From an uncultured Lachnospiraceae bacterium (lineage in GTDB: Bacteria > Bacillota > Clostridia > Lachnospirales > Lachnospiraceae): a stretch of DNA of 64,000 bases. A program made the position numbers and the translations under genes. Numbering within the stretch: position 1 is the first letter of the stretch; each line of letters opens with the position of its first letter. Under the pieces are notes generated by a model that did not search any database, had not been told where the DNA came from, and saw nothing but the letters and a program-made list of their open reading frames with translations. Positions 26,402 to 35,419 of this stretch are shown here, piece by piece. The stretch is taken from NCBI GenBank assembly GCA_934351925.1, contig CAKRJT010000009.1, positions 1-64,000 of the forward strand, read 5' to 3'.

Positions 26402-27241
26402 CTACCTTCTCTGCGCGCTCTCGAGCGTGTGCTTTAACAGCACCGATGTCGTGACAGTCCCGACTCCTCCCGGAACAGGTGTGATAGCCGCGACATTCTC
26501 TGCCACCTCGGCATAGTCTACATCACCGCACATAACACCGTCGACAAAATTGATGCCGACATCGACAACTATCTGTCCCTGATTGGTGTAAGCTGTCTTT
26601 ATCATCTTAGCGCTTCCCGCACACGCGACAAGAATATCCGCCCTGCGGCACTCCTCCTCGATATTCTTAGTTCTTGTGTGGCACACCGTTACGGTCGCAT
26701 TCTTTCCGAGCATCAGCATCGCAAGCGGCTTACCTACAACGAGGCTTCTTCCCACAATGGCAACCCTCTTTCCTGTCAAATCAACCTTATAGTGCTCCAA
26801 AAGCTCCATAACCGCCTGCGCCGTGCAGGGTGCATAGCCCGTGCTGTCCCCCGCGAAAACCTTCGCCGCATTGACCATGCTTATGCTGTCCACATCCTTG
26901 TCAGGTCTTATAAGCTCTTTTAACCTGTCATCGCTCAACTGCTTAGGAAGCGGTCTGAAAACCAGAATCCCGTGCACCTTGTCGTCATCGTTAAGCCGCT
27001 CAATCGTCTGTTCAAACGAGGTCTCATCAATGTCAAGCGGAAGCTTTATGACCTCGACCTCCGCCTCGACAGCGCCAAAACGCTTCATTATTCCCTTTTC
27101 GTAGGCGATATCGTCATCCCTCTCACCAACTCTTACCACAGCGAGCTTAGGATACACACCCCTGTCCTTCAGTTGTGCAACGCGGCTCTTAAAATCCTCT
27201 GCCATAGCCTTGACAGCCGGCATACCTCTGTACTCTGTCAT
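26402..27241 (-). CDS. folD: Methylene-THF dehydrogenase / methenyl-THF cyclohydrolase
   Basis: FolD interconverts 5,10-methylene-, 5,10-methenyl- and 10-formyl-tetrahydrofolate. The catalytic Lys is in DDIAYEKGIMKRFG (the usual YxxxK), and the cofactor region is VAIVGRSLVVGKPLAMLML. The C-terminal signature ITPVPGGVGTVTTSVLL is complete. I start at the ATG with GGATGAGG upstream, giving about 279 residues. It follows the cyclodeaminase gene by 24 bp, so the two make a C1-folate pair that supplies the 10-formyl-THF used by the AICAR formyltransferase at 8 kb. Confidence 0.95.
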   Translation of the reverse strand: MTEYRGMPAVKAMAEDFKSRVAQLKDRGVYPKLAVVRVGERDDDIAYEKGIMKRFGAVEAEVEVIKLPLDIDETSFEQTIERLNDDDKVHGILVFRPLPKQLSDDRLKELIRPDKDVDSISMVNAAKVFAGDSTGYAPCTAQAVMELLEHYKVDLTGKRVAIVGRSLVVGKPLAMLMLGKNATVTVCHTRTKNIEEECRRADILVACAGSAKMIKTAYTNQGQIVVDVGINFVDGVMCGDVDYAEVAENVAAITPVPGGVGTVTTSVLLKHTLESAQRR

Positions 27242-27265
27242 AGATAACCTCATCCTTTTAAATAT

Positions 27266-27874
27266 TTACAGTCCCATTTTTCCGAACACAACGTCGTAGA
27301 CCTTATCGCACACGTCCCTGCATCTTCTCTGGCATGCCATCGTCTGCTCGTTAAGCCCGTCAGCCTGCTCCCTGTTCTTCATAAGCCTCGTGTTGGCATA
27401 CACACTCAATGCCGCCCCGTCAGCCGCCGCACGGCATGCCGCCGCTGCAACCCCCACATCGCTTACTGCGAGCACCGAGCCTTTCTGTGTCAGCTCCTCA
27501 AGCATGCCCAGAAGCTTGTCACACTCTTTTAAAATCTCAAGCGGTGTCCGGGCGGCAATGACAAGAGCCTGCTCTAAAATCTCTGCCCTTCCCGGCTCGT
27601 CCTTCGGAATCGAATAAGCCCTTGAGAGCGGGTAGAAACCCTCAGCATCCTTGTCGATAAGCGCAAGAAACACCTTCTTCTCAAAATCCGTATTCTTTAT
27701 TATGCGCTCAATATCCTCCTGATACTGTGCATATTTTTTCTTGCCCGAGGTGAGCTCAGCCACCATCCGGCATAATGCCGCCGAAACCGCACCGAGCAGT
27801 GCACTTGCACCGCCTCCTCCCGGTGTCGGCTCTTTTGTTGAAAGTCGTTCTATAAAGTCATATGTATTATCCAT
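27266..27874 (-). CDS. Formimino-THF cyclodeaminase family (FchA-like)
   Basis: This roughly 202-residue all-helical protein of the cyclodeaminase/methenyl-THF cyclohydrolase family converts formimino-THF to methenyl-THF plus ammonia, or hydrolyses methenyl-THF. The signature is STKEPTPGGGGASALLGAVSAALCRMVAELT, split here as PTPGGGGASALLGA and ALCRMVAELT. I start at MDNTYDFIERL because GGGG lies just upstream; the longer upstream frame runs through the dispersed repeat at 27883-27926. It sits before folD, consistent with FchA of purine-fermenting and acetogenic Clostridia. There is no glutamate formiminotransferase in view. Confidence 0.88.
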   Translation of the reverse strand: MDNTYDFIERLSTKEPTPGGGGASALLGAVSAALCRMVAELTSGKKKYAQYQEDIERIIKNTDFEKKVFLALIDKDAEGFYPLSRAYSIPKDEPGRAEILEQALVIAARTPLEILKECDKLLGMLEELTQKGSVLAVSDVGVAAAACRAAADGAALSVYANTRLMKNREQADGLNEQTMACQRRCRDVCDKVYDVVFGKMGL

Positions 27875-27882
27875 TTTAATCC

Positions 27883-27926
27883 CCATGCCACTGCTTTTGC
27901 AGTGACTCAAACAGTAATGAAAAACG
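27883..27926. repeat. Dispersed hairpin repeat, copy B
   Basis: This is the second copy of the 43-bp element at 11911-11953, with one substitution and one extra base. On the minus strand it again ends directly at the Shine-Dalgarno sequence of the next gene, here the cyclodeaminase. Confidence 0.75.
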
Positions 27927-27964
27927 TGCTTTTCACACCACACTGACCGGGTATAATTCCGATT

Positions 27965-28957
27965 TTACTTTGCAAGAATGTCCTCAATCTTTGCAAGCTC
28001 CTCAGCCGTGAAAGGTGCCGTATTCACAATCTGACAGTTCTCCGTAATCTGTGAAGGCTTCGACGCACCGATGAGAACACTCGTCACCTCGCCGTCGCGC
28101 AGAGCCCATGAAAGTGCCATCTGTGCGAGCGACTGTCCCCTGCCCTCAGCAATCTCATTGAGTGCAGAAATCTTTGCGAGTGTCTCCTCATTTATGGCAT
28201 TCTCATTAAGAAATCTTCCATCGGTCCTTATTCTGCTGTCCTCAGGTATTCCATGAAGGTACTTGTTGGTCAGAAGTCCCTGTGCAAGCGGACAGAATGC
28301 TATAATTCCGATGCCGTTAGCCGCCGCGTATGACTTAAGTCCGTCCTCCTCAATATCCCTCACGAACATCGAATACTTTCTCTGATTTATTATAAACGGT
28401 GTCTTAAGCTCTGTGAGTATTTTCACCGCCTGCTCTGTCTGAACCTTATTGTAATTAGAAATTCCGACATATAGAGCCTTGCCACTCTTTACTATGGAAT
28501 CAAGCGCGAGCATGGTCTCCTCGAGCGGTGTCTCAGGATCCGGTCTGTGATGATAATAGATATCCACATAGTCAAGTCCCATCCTCTTTAAGCTCTGATC
28601 AAGGCTCGCGATAAGATACTTTCTTGACCCCCAGTTGCCGTAAGGGCCTTCCCACATTTCATAGCCCGCCTTTGTGGAAATCACAAGCTCGTCCCTGTAC
28701 TGACCAAGTCCGTCCCTCAATACCCTGCCGAAATTCTCCTCAGCGCTTCCCGGAATAGGTCCATAATTATTTGCAAGGTCGAAGTGTGTGATGCCGCTGT
28801 CAAAGGCTGTCTCACACAATGCCTTCATATTGTCAAAGGAGGCATTGCTTCCAAAATTATGCCATAAACCAAGAGAAACCATAGGGAGCTTGAGTCCGCT
28901 CCTGCCACATCTGACATACTTCATCTTCTCATATCTGTCTGCTGCTGCAATATACAT
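27965..28957 (-). CDS. Aldo/keto reductase (YghZ-like)
   Basis: This NAD(P)H-dependent (beta/alpha)8 aldo/keto reductase of about 330 residues belongs to the YghZ/Kv-beta-like group that reduces small aldehydes such as L-glyceraldehyde-3-phosphate. The catalytic set is Asp in FDLANNYG, Tyr in ANNYGP, Lys in ISTKAGY and His in DIYYHHRPD. The coenzyme-binding end is SVLIGASKPSQITEN. I start at MYIAAADRYEK, which has GGAGG 5 nt upstream. It is separated from the cyclodeaminase by the dispersed repeat. It probably acts as a general detoxifying reductase. Confidence 0.92.
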   Translation of the reverse strand: MYIAAADRYEKMKYVRCGRSGLKLPMVSLGLWHNFGSNASFDNMKALCETAFDSGITHFDLANNYGPIPGSAEENFGRVLRDGLGQYRDELVISTKAGYEMWEGPYGNWGSRKYLIASLDQSLKRMGLDYVDIYYHHRPDPETPLEETMLALDSIVKSGKALYVGISNYNKVQTEQAVKILTELKTPFIINQRKYSMFVRDIEEDGLKSYAAANGIGIIAFCPLAQGLLTNKYLHGIPEDSRIRTDGRFLNENAINEETLAKISALNEIAEGRGQSLAQMALSWALRDGEVTSVLIGASKPSQITENCQIVNTAPFTAEELAKIEDILAK

Positions 28958-29042
28958 AAGAACCTCCGTTAAATAATAGTTATTTTTCACAAAAATAATA
29001 CCACGTCAACGCCAAAAAAGCAATAAAACAAACATAATACAT

Positions 29043-29091
29043 CAAAAAACAAAAAAGCGGTACAACCTGCATTTTTTGCAAATCATACCGC
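29043..29091 (-). terminator. Terminator after the aldolase-like gene
   Basis: GCGGTA (29057-29062) pairs with TACCGC (29086-29091) around an inner TGCA/TGCA stem. The minus-strand tail is CTTTTTTGTTTTTTG. Confidence 0.75.
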
Positions 29092-29168
29092 CTCTCAAGC
29101 AGATATTGGCAATCCGCTGATATTATCCTTTAAATATCACCATTCTATATGATGCAGTAACAATAGTT

Positions 29169-30146
29169 TTACTCCATATCCAGAAGCTCCTGATAGAACT
29201 TGGAGTAGTCCGTTCTACCCTCCTTGATGCACTTTATCGCCGACGAAGGATGGCTGTTTAACACGCCCGTGAGAAGATACGGCAGATCAAACCCCCACTT
29301 ATCAGGTCCCTCCTTCAGCTTGTTCATATGCTTCTCCACGAAATTCATAACCGGAAGAAGATTATACTTCGGATTACGCAGGAAGGATAAGAGCTGCTCC
29401 ATGTAACAGTTTCCGGCTCCTCTTCCCATTCCGCTCATCGTGGCATCGAGATAGCTGGCACCGTTTATTGCTGCCTCTATTGTGTTGGCAAAGGCTAACT
29501 GCTGGTTGTTATGTGCATGAATACCAATCTTCTTGCCGTACTTGGCCGCTGCTGCCATGTATCTGGCCGTGAGTCGTCTCACCTGCTCCGGGTAGAAGGC
29601 TCCGAAGCTGTCCACCAGATAGATGCAGTCCGCGTCGGACTGTGCGAGAAGCTCAAGCCCGTTGTCAAGGTTCTCATCGTCCACCTTCGACACAGCCATA
29701 AGGTTGACCGTGACCTCATAGCCCTTAGCCTTGGCATCACTTATCATATCTATCGCTGTAGGAATCTGGTGAATGTAGGTCGCCACGCGTATCATGTCGA
29801 TGACGCTGTCCTCCTTGTTGATGATATCCTTCTTGTAATCAGTTCTGCCGACATCTGCCATCACGCATATCTTGAGGTCGGAGTCGTTGTCACCGACTAT
29901 CTCGCGGATATCGTCCTCGTCGGAAAACTTCCACTTTCCGAAATCCTTCGGGTCAAATATCTCTTTCGATGCCTTATAGCCAAATTCCATATAATCTACG
30001 CCCGCTGCGATATTCGTCTTATATAAATCCTTGACAAACTCCGTTGTAAAACCGAAATTGTTGACAAGTCCTCCGTCCCTTAATGTTGCGTCCACGACCT
30101 TGATGTCAGGTCTGTAGGACACGATTGTTCCAAATGTATTGTCCAT
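29169..30146 (-). CDS. HMGL/DmpG-like aldolase domain protein
   Basis: This 325-residue TIM-barrel protein belongs to the HMG-CoA lyase/DRE-TIM superfamily. The metal and catalytic signature VVDATLRDGGLVNN (Arg-Asp pair) is intact, the metal-binding HxH is in KKIGIHAHNNQQLA, and the end of the barrel is GMGRGAGNC. It resembles 4-hydroxy-2-oxovalerate aldolase (DmpG/MhpE), but the partner acylating aldehyde dehydrogenase is not nearby, so the substrate is unknown. It is monocistronic with its own promoter, a palindromic 5' region and terminator. Confidence 0.8.
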   Translation of the reverse strand: MDNTFGTIVSYRPDIKVVDATLRDGGLVNNFGFTTEFVKDLYKTNIAAGVDYMEFGYKASKEIFDPKDFGKWKFSDEDDIREIVGDNDSDLKICVMADVGRTDYKKDIINKEDSVIDMIRVATYIHQIPTAIDMISDAKAKGYEVTVNLMAVSKVDDENLDNGLELLAQSDADCIYLVDSFGAFYPEQVRRLTARYMAAAAKYGKKIGIHAHNNQQLAFANTIEAAINGASYLDATMSGMGRGAGNCYMEQLLSFLRNPKYNLLPVMNFVEKHMNKLKEGPDKWGFDLPYLLTGVLNSHPSSAIKCIKEGRTDYSKFYQELLDME

Positions 30147-30173
30147 CTTTCTGTGCTCCTGTATCTATATATT

Positions 30174-30244
30174 CGCTTTAAAGCGTTGCACTTTAAATCG
30201 TTAAAGTACACTATAAATATACACAACCGTTTTCTATTTGTCAA
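30174..30244 (-). promoter_or_regulatory. Promoter plus two palindromes upstream of the aldolase-like gene
   Basis: On the minus strand TTGACA (30239-30244), a 17-bp spacer and TATATT (30216-30221) make a strong promoter. Just downstream are ACTTTAAATCGTTAAAGT (30190-30207, 7-bp arms) and CGCTTTAAAGCG (30174-30185, perfect). They share a CTTTAA core, suggesting tandem repressor sites. Confidence 0.7.
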
Positions 30245-30302
30245 CAGTAAATTTTTAATATGGTAAATGCTTTATGCAGCAGCCGGCCTGCTCCGGCTCC
30301 TA

Positions 30303-32447
30303 TTACTCGTGCATCATCGGCGTGAACACCCTGCTGCTGTGGACATCTTTTCCAGCCATTGCAGCCTTAGCCCTGCCCTGCGCCTCCTCGCAGAATACCA
30401 TCTGTGCCTCCGTTTTCGCATACTCCCTGTCAGCCTTAGTGCCGTAAGCCTTCTTTTGCAGCTCCGACACCCTTACATAGCTTCCGTCAGGCTGCATGAG
30501 CTGTGCCTTCACGTTGTCTGCAAGCTGGACATCAAGTATGTGCTTTACCTCAGCCTTGAGGCGTGCGTCCTCTACAGGGAACATTATCTCCACACGCCTG
30601 TCAAGATTTCTCGACATCCAGTCGGCACTTCCCATGTATATCTCCGGATTTCCGCCGTTCTCAAAATAGAATATCCTGCTGTGCTCAAGGAAGGTTCCCA
30701 CGATTGAGCGCACTGTTATATTCTCACTCACTCCCTCAAGCTGCGGTATAAGGCAGCATATTCCCCTGACTATGAGCTCCACCTTCACGCCCGCCTTGGA
30801 GGCCTTGTACATAAGCTCTATTATGTCCTTGTCGCACACGGAGTTCATCTTGGCGATAATATATGCCTCCTGTCCTTCCTTGGCCCGCCTTATCTCCCTG
30901 TCGACAAGATAGTGAAATCTGTCCCTGAGCCACAGCGGTGCAAGTGAGAGCTTGTTCCAGCCTACAGGCTCCGAGTAACCGGACAGCATGTTGAACACTG
31001 CCGTCGCGTCCTCACCGATGGCAGGCGAGCAGGTGAAAAGCCCCATGTCAGAGTAGAGCTTCGCCGTAGAATCATTGTAATTACCTGTTCCAAGATGGAC
31101 ATAACGCCTTATCCCGTCCTCCTCACGTCTGACGACGAGAGTAATCTTGCTGTGCGTCTTTAGTCCTACAAGACCATATATTACATGACAGCCTGCCTGC
31201 TCCAGCTTTTTCGCCCATATGATATTGTTCTCCTCATCAAAGCGCGCCTTCAGCTCCACAAGTACCGAAACCTGCTTGCCGTTCTCCGCAGCAGCCGCGA
31301 GCGCTGCAACTATAGGCGAATTGCCGCTGACACGGTAGAGCGTCTGCTTTATCGCAAGCACCGACGGATCCTTTGCCGCCTGCCTCACGAAATCGACAAC
31401 CGGGTCAAAGGTCTGGTATGGATGATGTAAAAGTATATCCCCCTCCCTTAACGCCTCAAAAATATTTTTTCCGTCCATAAGCTCCGGTACAGGCGCCGGC
31501 GTGTACTTAGGCGTCTTTAGCTTCTCATAGCCGAAGCTTCCGTACATTTTCATAAGAAATGTCAAGTCCAGCGGGCCGTCTATCCTGTATATGTCGCTGT
31601 CGGTTATGGCGAGTTCGCTCTTTAACTTCTTTAAGAGCTGCTTGTCGATGTCACCCTGAACCTCGAGCCTGATTGCCTGCCCCCACTGTCTTTTCTTGAG
31701 CTGCTTTTCAATCTCCTTCAATAAATCCTCAGCGTCCTCCTCGTCAATCGAGAAATCGGCATTTCTCATAATTCTGTATGGATAAGCGCAGAGAATATCG
31801 TAGTTTAAGAACAGCTTATCAATGTTGCGCTCGATAATCTCCTCAAGAAGAATTATCGTGTCCTCCTCACCCGGAAGCCTCACAAATCTCGGAAGCACCG
31901 ACGGAACCTGAACCGTCGCGAACTCGGTCTCGTCGTCCTTGCTGTTCTTCTTTTTAAGGAGCGCAGCAATGTTGAGCGTCTTGTTTCTTATGAGCGGGAA
32001 CGGTCTTGATGAGTCCACAGCCATCGGCGTGAGCACCGGATAGACGTCCTCATGGAAATATTTATCCACGAAACTTTTCTGCTCCTCGCTCAGAGCCTCA
32101 TGGCTCCCCACAATATGAAAACCTGCCGCACCAAGCGCAGGGACAAGCTCCTCGTTATAGATTTTGTACTGCCTTTTTACAAAGGTATGCGTCTTTTCAT
32201 CGAGTGCCTCAAGCTGCTCCTTAGCCGTCATTCCCGCGATGTCCTTCTTCGTGTATCCGGCATTGACCATATCCTTGAGCGATGCCACCCTGACCATGAA
32301 AAACTCGTCAAGGTTTGAAGCTGTTATGCTTAAAAACTTCAATCTCTCAAATAGCGGATTGCCTGCATCTGCCGCCTCGCCGAGCACTCTCGCGTCAAAC
32401 TCTAACCAGCTTAATTCCCTATTAATAAATATTTTACTGTTTCCCAT
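30303..32447 (-). CDS. ppk1: Polyphosphate kinase 1
   Basis: Ppk1 reversibly polymerises the gamma-phosphate of ATP into inorganic polyphosphate. This is a full-length 714-residue form. The autophosphorylated histidine is His432 in GLKTHSKITLV, the second active-site histidine is His589 in FLEHSRIFYFEN, and the N-terminal signature is FINRELSWLEFDARVL. The start has GGTGG upstream. It lies 38 bp after ppx on the same strand, so synthesis and degradation of polyphosphate are encoded in one operon, with pheA just upstream. Confidence 0.97.
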   Translation of the reverse strand: MGNSKIFINRELSWLEFDARVLGEAADAGNPLFERLKFLSITASNLDEFFMVRVASLKDMVNAGYTKKDIAGMTAKEQLEALDEKTHTFVKRQYKIYNEELVPALGAAGFHIVGSHEALSEEQKSFVDKYFHEDVYPVLTPMAVDSSRPFPLIRNKTLNIAALLKKKNSKDDETEFATVQVPSVLPRFVRLPGEEDTIILLEEIIERNIDKLFLNYDILCAYPYRIMRNADFSIDEEDAEDLLKEIEKQLKKRQWGQAIRLEVQGDIDKQLLKKLKSELAITDSDIYRIDGPLDLTFLMKMYGSFGYEKLKTPKYTPAPVPELMDGKNIFEALREGDILLHHPYQTFDPVVDFVRQAAKDPSVLAIKQTLYRVSGNSPIVAALAAAAENGKQVSVLVELKARFDEENNIIWAKKLEQAGCHVIYGLVGLKTHSKITLVVRREEDGIRRYVHLGTGNYNDSTAKLYSDMGLFTCSPAIGEDATAVFNMLSGYSEPVGWNKLSLAPLWLRDRFHYLVDREIRRAKEGQEAYIIAKMNSVCDKDIIELMYKASKAGVKVELIVRGICCLIPQLEGVSENITVRSIVGTFLEHSRIFYFENGGNPEIYMGSADWMSRNLDRRVEIMFPVEDARLKAEVKHILDVQLADNVKAQLMQPDGSYVRVSELQKKAYGTKADREYAKTEAQMVFCEEAQGRAKAAMAGKDVHSSRVFTPMMHE

Positions 32448-32485
32448 GTTCCACCTTCACCTTTTTATGTATCATTTTATGTAAT

Positions 32486-34012
32486 TCAGCGTTTTCTTCT
32501 TATCACCGGCTTGAGCCCGTACACTTCCTCAAAAAATTCCACGCGCTCCATGAAGTATGATTTTTCAAGCGTTATATCCTCAAATGTATGCACCGTTATG
32601 ACGAGCTTGTTGTCCTCGACCGCGACATCTATGTCCTGAAACTTCTGTCTGTGCCCTCTGTCAAGCGAGTTGCTGACGCGCAGTATAGCCGTGAGCTTCG
32701 CGATTGTCAGGTAGTCCTTCCTGTCAAAGCTCCACAGTGCATCATCCGCGTCAAACGCCATCGTATTGTACTTTACGACGTTTGCTATAATCTCCCTCTC
32801 CTTGTGCGAAAGTCCGATTATCTCAGTCGACATTATTATGCTGTATGAGCACTGCTCAGGGTTTAACATATTGATATACTGTCCGCAGTCGTGCAGTATA
32901 CAGGCTATCTCAAGGAGAAACCTCCCGCGCTGTGAAAGTCCGTGATATTTCCTGATGCTGTCAAATATCAGGAGTGCATTCTTCTCGACAAGACCGACGT
33001 GCTCGCCCCTTATCGAGTAACGCTGCGATATGTTCTTGGCTGCCGCGAGGATATCAGCATTAAAATCATGCTTTAACTCAAAACGCTTCGTCTTCTGTGC
33101 GTGCTCAACCGCCATGCCGTCACACAGGCTGACCTGCGGCATCCATATATCCTCCGCCTGCGTAAAGTCAAGCATTCTCATGTACACCATTGCGCTTGGC
33201 AGAATGAGCTTCGCCTGATTTTCCTCGATGTTCATAAGACTCGCAATCTGCTCATCATTCTCGTGGTATATCTTTTCGAAAAAGCTCTTGAACTTATGTC
33301 TTGTCGTGTACTCTCCGTCGTCAAAAAATTCCTTCATTCTGGCATAATACGGTACGCAGTCACCGACAAATATTATATTATGTATTTTTTTGCTCTTTAA
33401 GAACAGCTCATTCAAAGTGACCATATCGTTGTCGATATACTCTCTCATTATGTCGACGTAGTTGACTATGTTCTGAGACATTGCCGACATCATGTTGCTT
33501 ATCCTCACCGCTCCGAGCCTTACATTCTGTGTAGTCACAAGCGTGCCGTTGTTAAACATTGACACCTGCGCGCTCCCTGCCCCCACATCGACAAGCGCCG
33601 TGGACTTCTCGATAATCTTATTGAACTTGTCATTTTTTGCGGCAAGCGCCTTGTAGATAATAAAACGCTGCTCAGAATTACTCAGAATCTCGACATCAAG
33701 GCCGGTACGCACCTTTATTCTGTCGAGGACTCTGACTGCATTCTTAGCCTCCCTCAGCGCACTCGTAGCAAATGCCCTGTAGTCATCGATGCAGTAGTCC
33801 TTCATAATCTCAGAAAAGCCGTAGAGAATATCACACATTTTCTCCACATCCTCGAAGTCGACCTCCTTCGTCTCGTAGGTATTCTTTCCAAGCTCAAAAT
33901 TGTATCTCACATGGTCAATCTTCTTTACCCCGTAATCCTTTGATATCTCATAAATCACCATCTCCATGCAGCTTGAACCTATATCAATCGCCGCAAAGGT
34001 AGAGTATGCCAT
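32486..34012 (-). CDS. ppx: Ppx/GppA family exopolyphosphatase with HD domain
   Basis: This 508-residue protein of the Ppx/GppA phosphatase family releases phosphate from polyphosphate ends or hydrolyses pppGpp. The ASKHA-fold ATPase-like N-terminus is visible in FAAIDIGSSCMEMVIYE and the phosphate loop TALVDVGAGSAQVSMF. The C-terminal half is an HD-like domain (EIACILHDCGQYINML and GLSHKEREIIANV). The start is supported by AGGAGG. Linkage to ppk1 favours polyphosphate as substrate, but a stringent-response role cannot be excluded. Confidence 0.93.
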   Translation of the reverse strand: MAYSTFAAIDIGSSCMEMVIYEISKDYGVKKIDHVRYNFELGKNTYETKEVDFEDVEKMCDILYGFSEIMKDYCIDDYRAFATSALREAKNAVRVLDRIKVRTGLDVEILSNSEQRFIIYKALAAKNDKFNKIIEKSTALVDVGAGSAQVSMFNNGTLVTTQNVRLGAVRISNMMSAMSQNIVNYVDIMREYIDNDMVTLNELFLKSKKIHNIIFVGDCVPYYARMKEFFDDGEYTTRHKFKSFFEKIYHENDEQIASLMNIEENQAKLILPSAMVYMRMLDFTQAEDIWMPQVSLCDGMAVEHAQKTKRFELKHDFNADILAAAKNISQRYSIRGEHVGLVEKNALLIFDSIRKYHGLSQRGRFLLEIACILHDCGQYINMLNPEQCSYSIIMSTEIIGLSHKEREIIANVVKYNTMAFDADDALWSFDRKDYLTIAKLTAILRVSNSLDRGHRQKFQDIDVAVEDNKLVITVHTFEDITLEKSYFMERVEFFEEVYGLKPVIRRKR

Positions 34013-34045
34013 TTCCCTCTTCCTCCTTATTAATATCTTTTCATG

Positions 34046-35185
34046 CTAATTTTTAGATTTATAGTTCCCGAGAAGCTTTATCGCGATAGCCTCCTCCTCA
34101 ATTCCCCTGAGACAATTCTTCACGGCAGCGTCCGATATATGTCCTCCGAAATCCACATAGAACATGAACTCCCACTTTCTGTCGCTTATCGGTCTCGACT
34201 CAATCTTGGTCATGTTGAGCCCGTTGAACATTATATGGCTGAGTATAGAGTAAAGGCTTCCTGCCTCATGCGGTATCTCAAAACAGATACTCACCTTGTC
34301 CGCGTCCTCAGTCACTATCCTGTTCTTGGAAATTATCACAAAGCGCGTTGTGTTTATGCCGCTTGTGTTTATGTGCGGTGCGAGCACCTCAAGCCCGTAC
34401 AGCTTCGCTGCCGTCTCACTGGCTATGGCAACCTGTGTCATATCCGCATCATCGACAATCTTCTTCGCAGCTATCGCCGTATTGGCGGCCCCGAGCTGCT
34501 GCCAGCCCTTATCCTCGAGGAATTTCGAACACTGCATAAGCCCCTGCGGATGTGAGTACACCCTCGTGACCTTCGACAAATCCGTCCCCGGAATCCCGAC
34601 CAGCGCGTGCTCTATTCTCACCGTCTCCTCCGCAACAATGTAGTTGTCATATTCCCTCAGCAGGTCGTAGGTATCATTTACAATGCCTGCTGTTGAATTG
34701 TCCAGCGGAAGCACGGCATAGTCCGCCTCGCCGTTCTTAATCGCCTCCATAGCAGCCCTGAAGGTCGGCACACAGGAGCAGTCTGCGTCCTCACCGAAAT
34801 ATTTTAACGTGGCTGCATGACTGTATGCGCCGGGAACTCCCTGATACACGATATGGCAGCCCGCCTTTTTTAACTTCTTGACAGCCTCATGCGGTGCAGC
34901 ATTGGAATGTTCGCCCGCCTCGAGAATACCGTACTGGAGCTTGCGGCTGATTGCCATAATCTGCTTAAAGAGCTCATCGACACATCTCTTTCCGAAATCG
35001 TCCTCGACATACGCGCACAGGGTCTTTAGCTTCTCCTCCTCGCGCGCCTTATCGTACACCGCCTTATTGTTGGCAATCTTATACTCTGCAACATCCTTGC
35101 TAATCTCAAGTCTCTGCTTCATCAGCTCAACTATCTGCCTGTCTATAACATCTAATTTCTGTCTTGACTCTGCTAAATCTATCAC
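34046..35185 (-). CDS. pheA: Bifunctional chorismate mutase / prephenate dehydratase
   Basis: This is a P-protein of 379 residues for phenylalanine synthesis. The chorismate mutase domain (about 1-90) has LAESRQKLDVIDRQIVELM. The dehydratase (about 108-285) has QGVPGAYSHAATLKYFG and VLPLDNSTAGIVNDTYDLL. The ACT regulatory domain has the phenylalanine-binding signature as IESRPISDRKWEFMFYVDF. The start is GTG with GGAGG 8 nt upstream. It lies 33 bp upstream of ppx in the same direction, so it may head the pheA-ppx-ppk1 operon. Confidence 0.95.
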   Translation of the reverse strand: MIDLAESRQKLDVIDRQIVELMKQRLEISKDVAEYKIANNKAVYDKAREEEKLKTLCAYVEDDFGKRCVDELFKQIMAISRKLQYGILEAGEHSNAAPHEAVKKLKKAGCHIVYQGVPGAYSHAATLKYFGEDADCSCVPTFRAAMEAIKNGEADYAVLPLDNSTAGIVNDTYDLLREYDNYIVAEETVRIEHALVGIPGTDLSKVTRVYSHPQGLMQCSKFLEDKGWQQLGAANTAIAAKKIVDDADMTQVAIASETAAKLYGLEVLAPHINTSGINTTRFVIISKNRIVTEDADKVSICFEIPHEAGSLYSILSHIMFNGLNMTKIESRPISDRKWEFMFYVDFGGHISDAAVKNCLRGIEEEAIAIKLLGNYKSKN

Positions 35186-35388
35186 GCCGCTATCCTCCGA
35201 TATGTATATTTCTGACTTTTATTATCCTTATGCCATATGAACTGCTCCACTCCAATACAGCATCTTTAATTCCGATTTTTGACTTTATATGTCATAATTG
35301 TATCATTATGTATAAATTTTCGCAATACAACATTGCTAAGAGTATCTATAATGTGTTAAAATAATATGTAAAATTTTGTAATATTTAT

Positions 35389-35404
35389 GCCGCCCTACGG
35401 CGGC
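35389..35404 (+). repeat. GCCGCC-CTAC-GGCGGC hairpin before the DUF5050 gene
   Basis: A perfect 6-bp GC stem with a 4-nt loop ends 5 nt before the Shine-Dalgarno GGAGG of the plus-strand gene. A promoter-like TTGCTA-N18-TAAAAT lies upstream. It could stabilise the mRNA 5' end. Confidence 0.55.
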
Positions 35405-35419
35405 TGAATGGAGGTTGGC

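Noticed and set aside
27875..27943. N-terminal extension of the cyclodeaminase frame
   Set aside because: It runs across the dispersed 43-bp repeat; the ATG at 27874 has the ribosome binding site and begins at the conserved protein.
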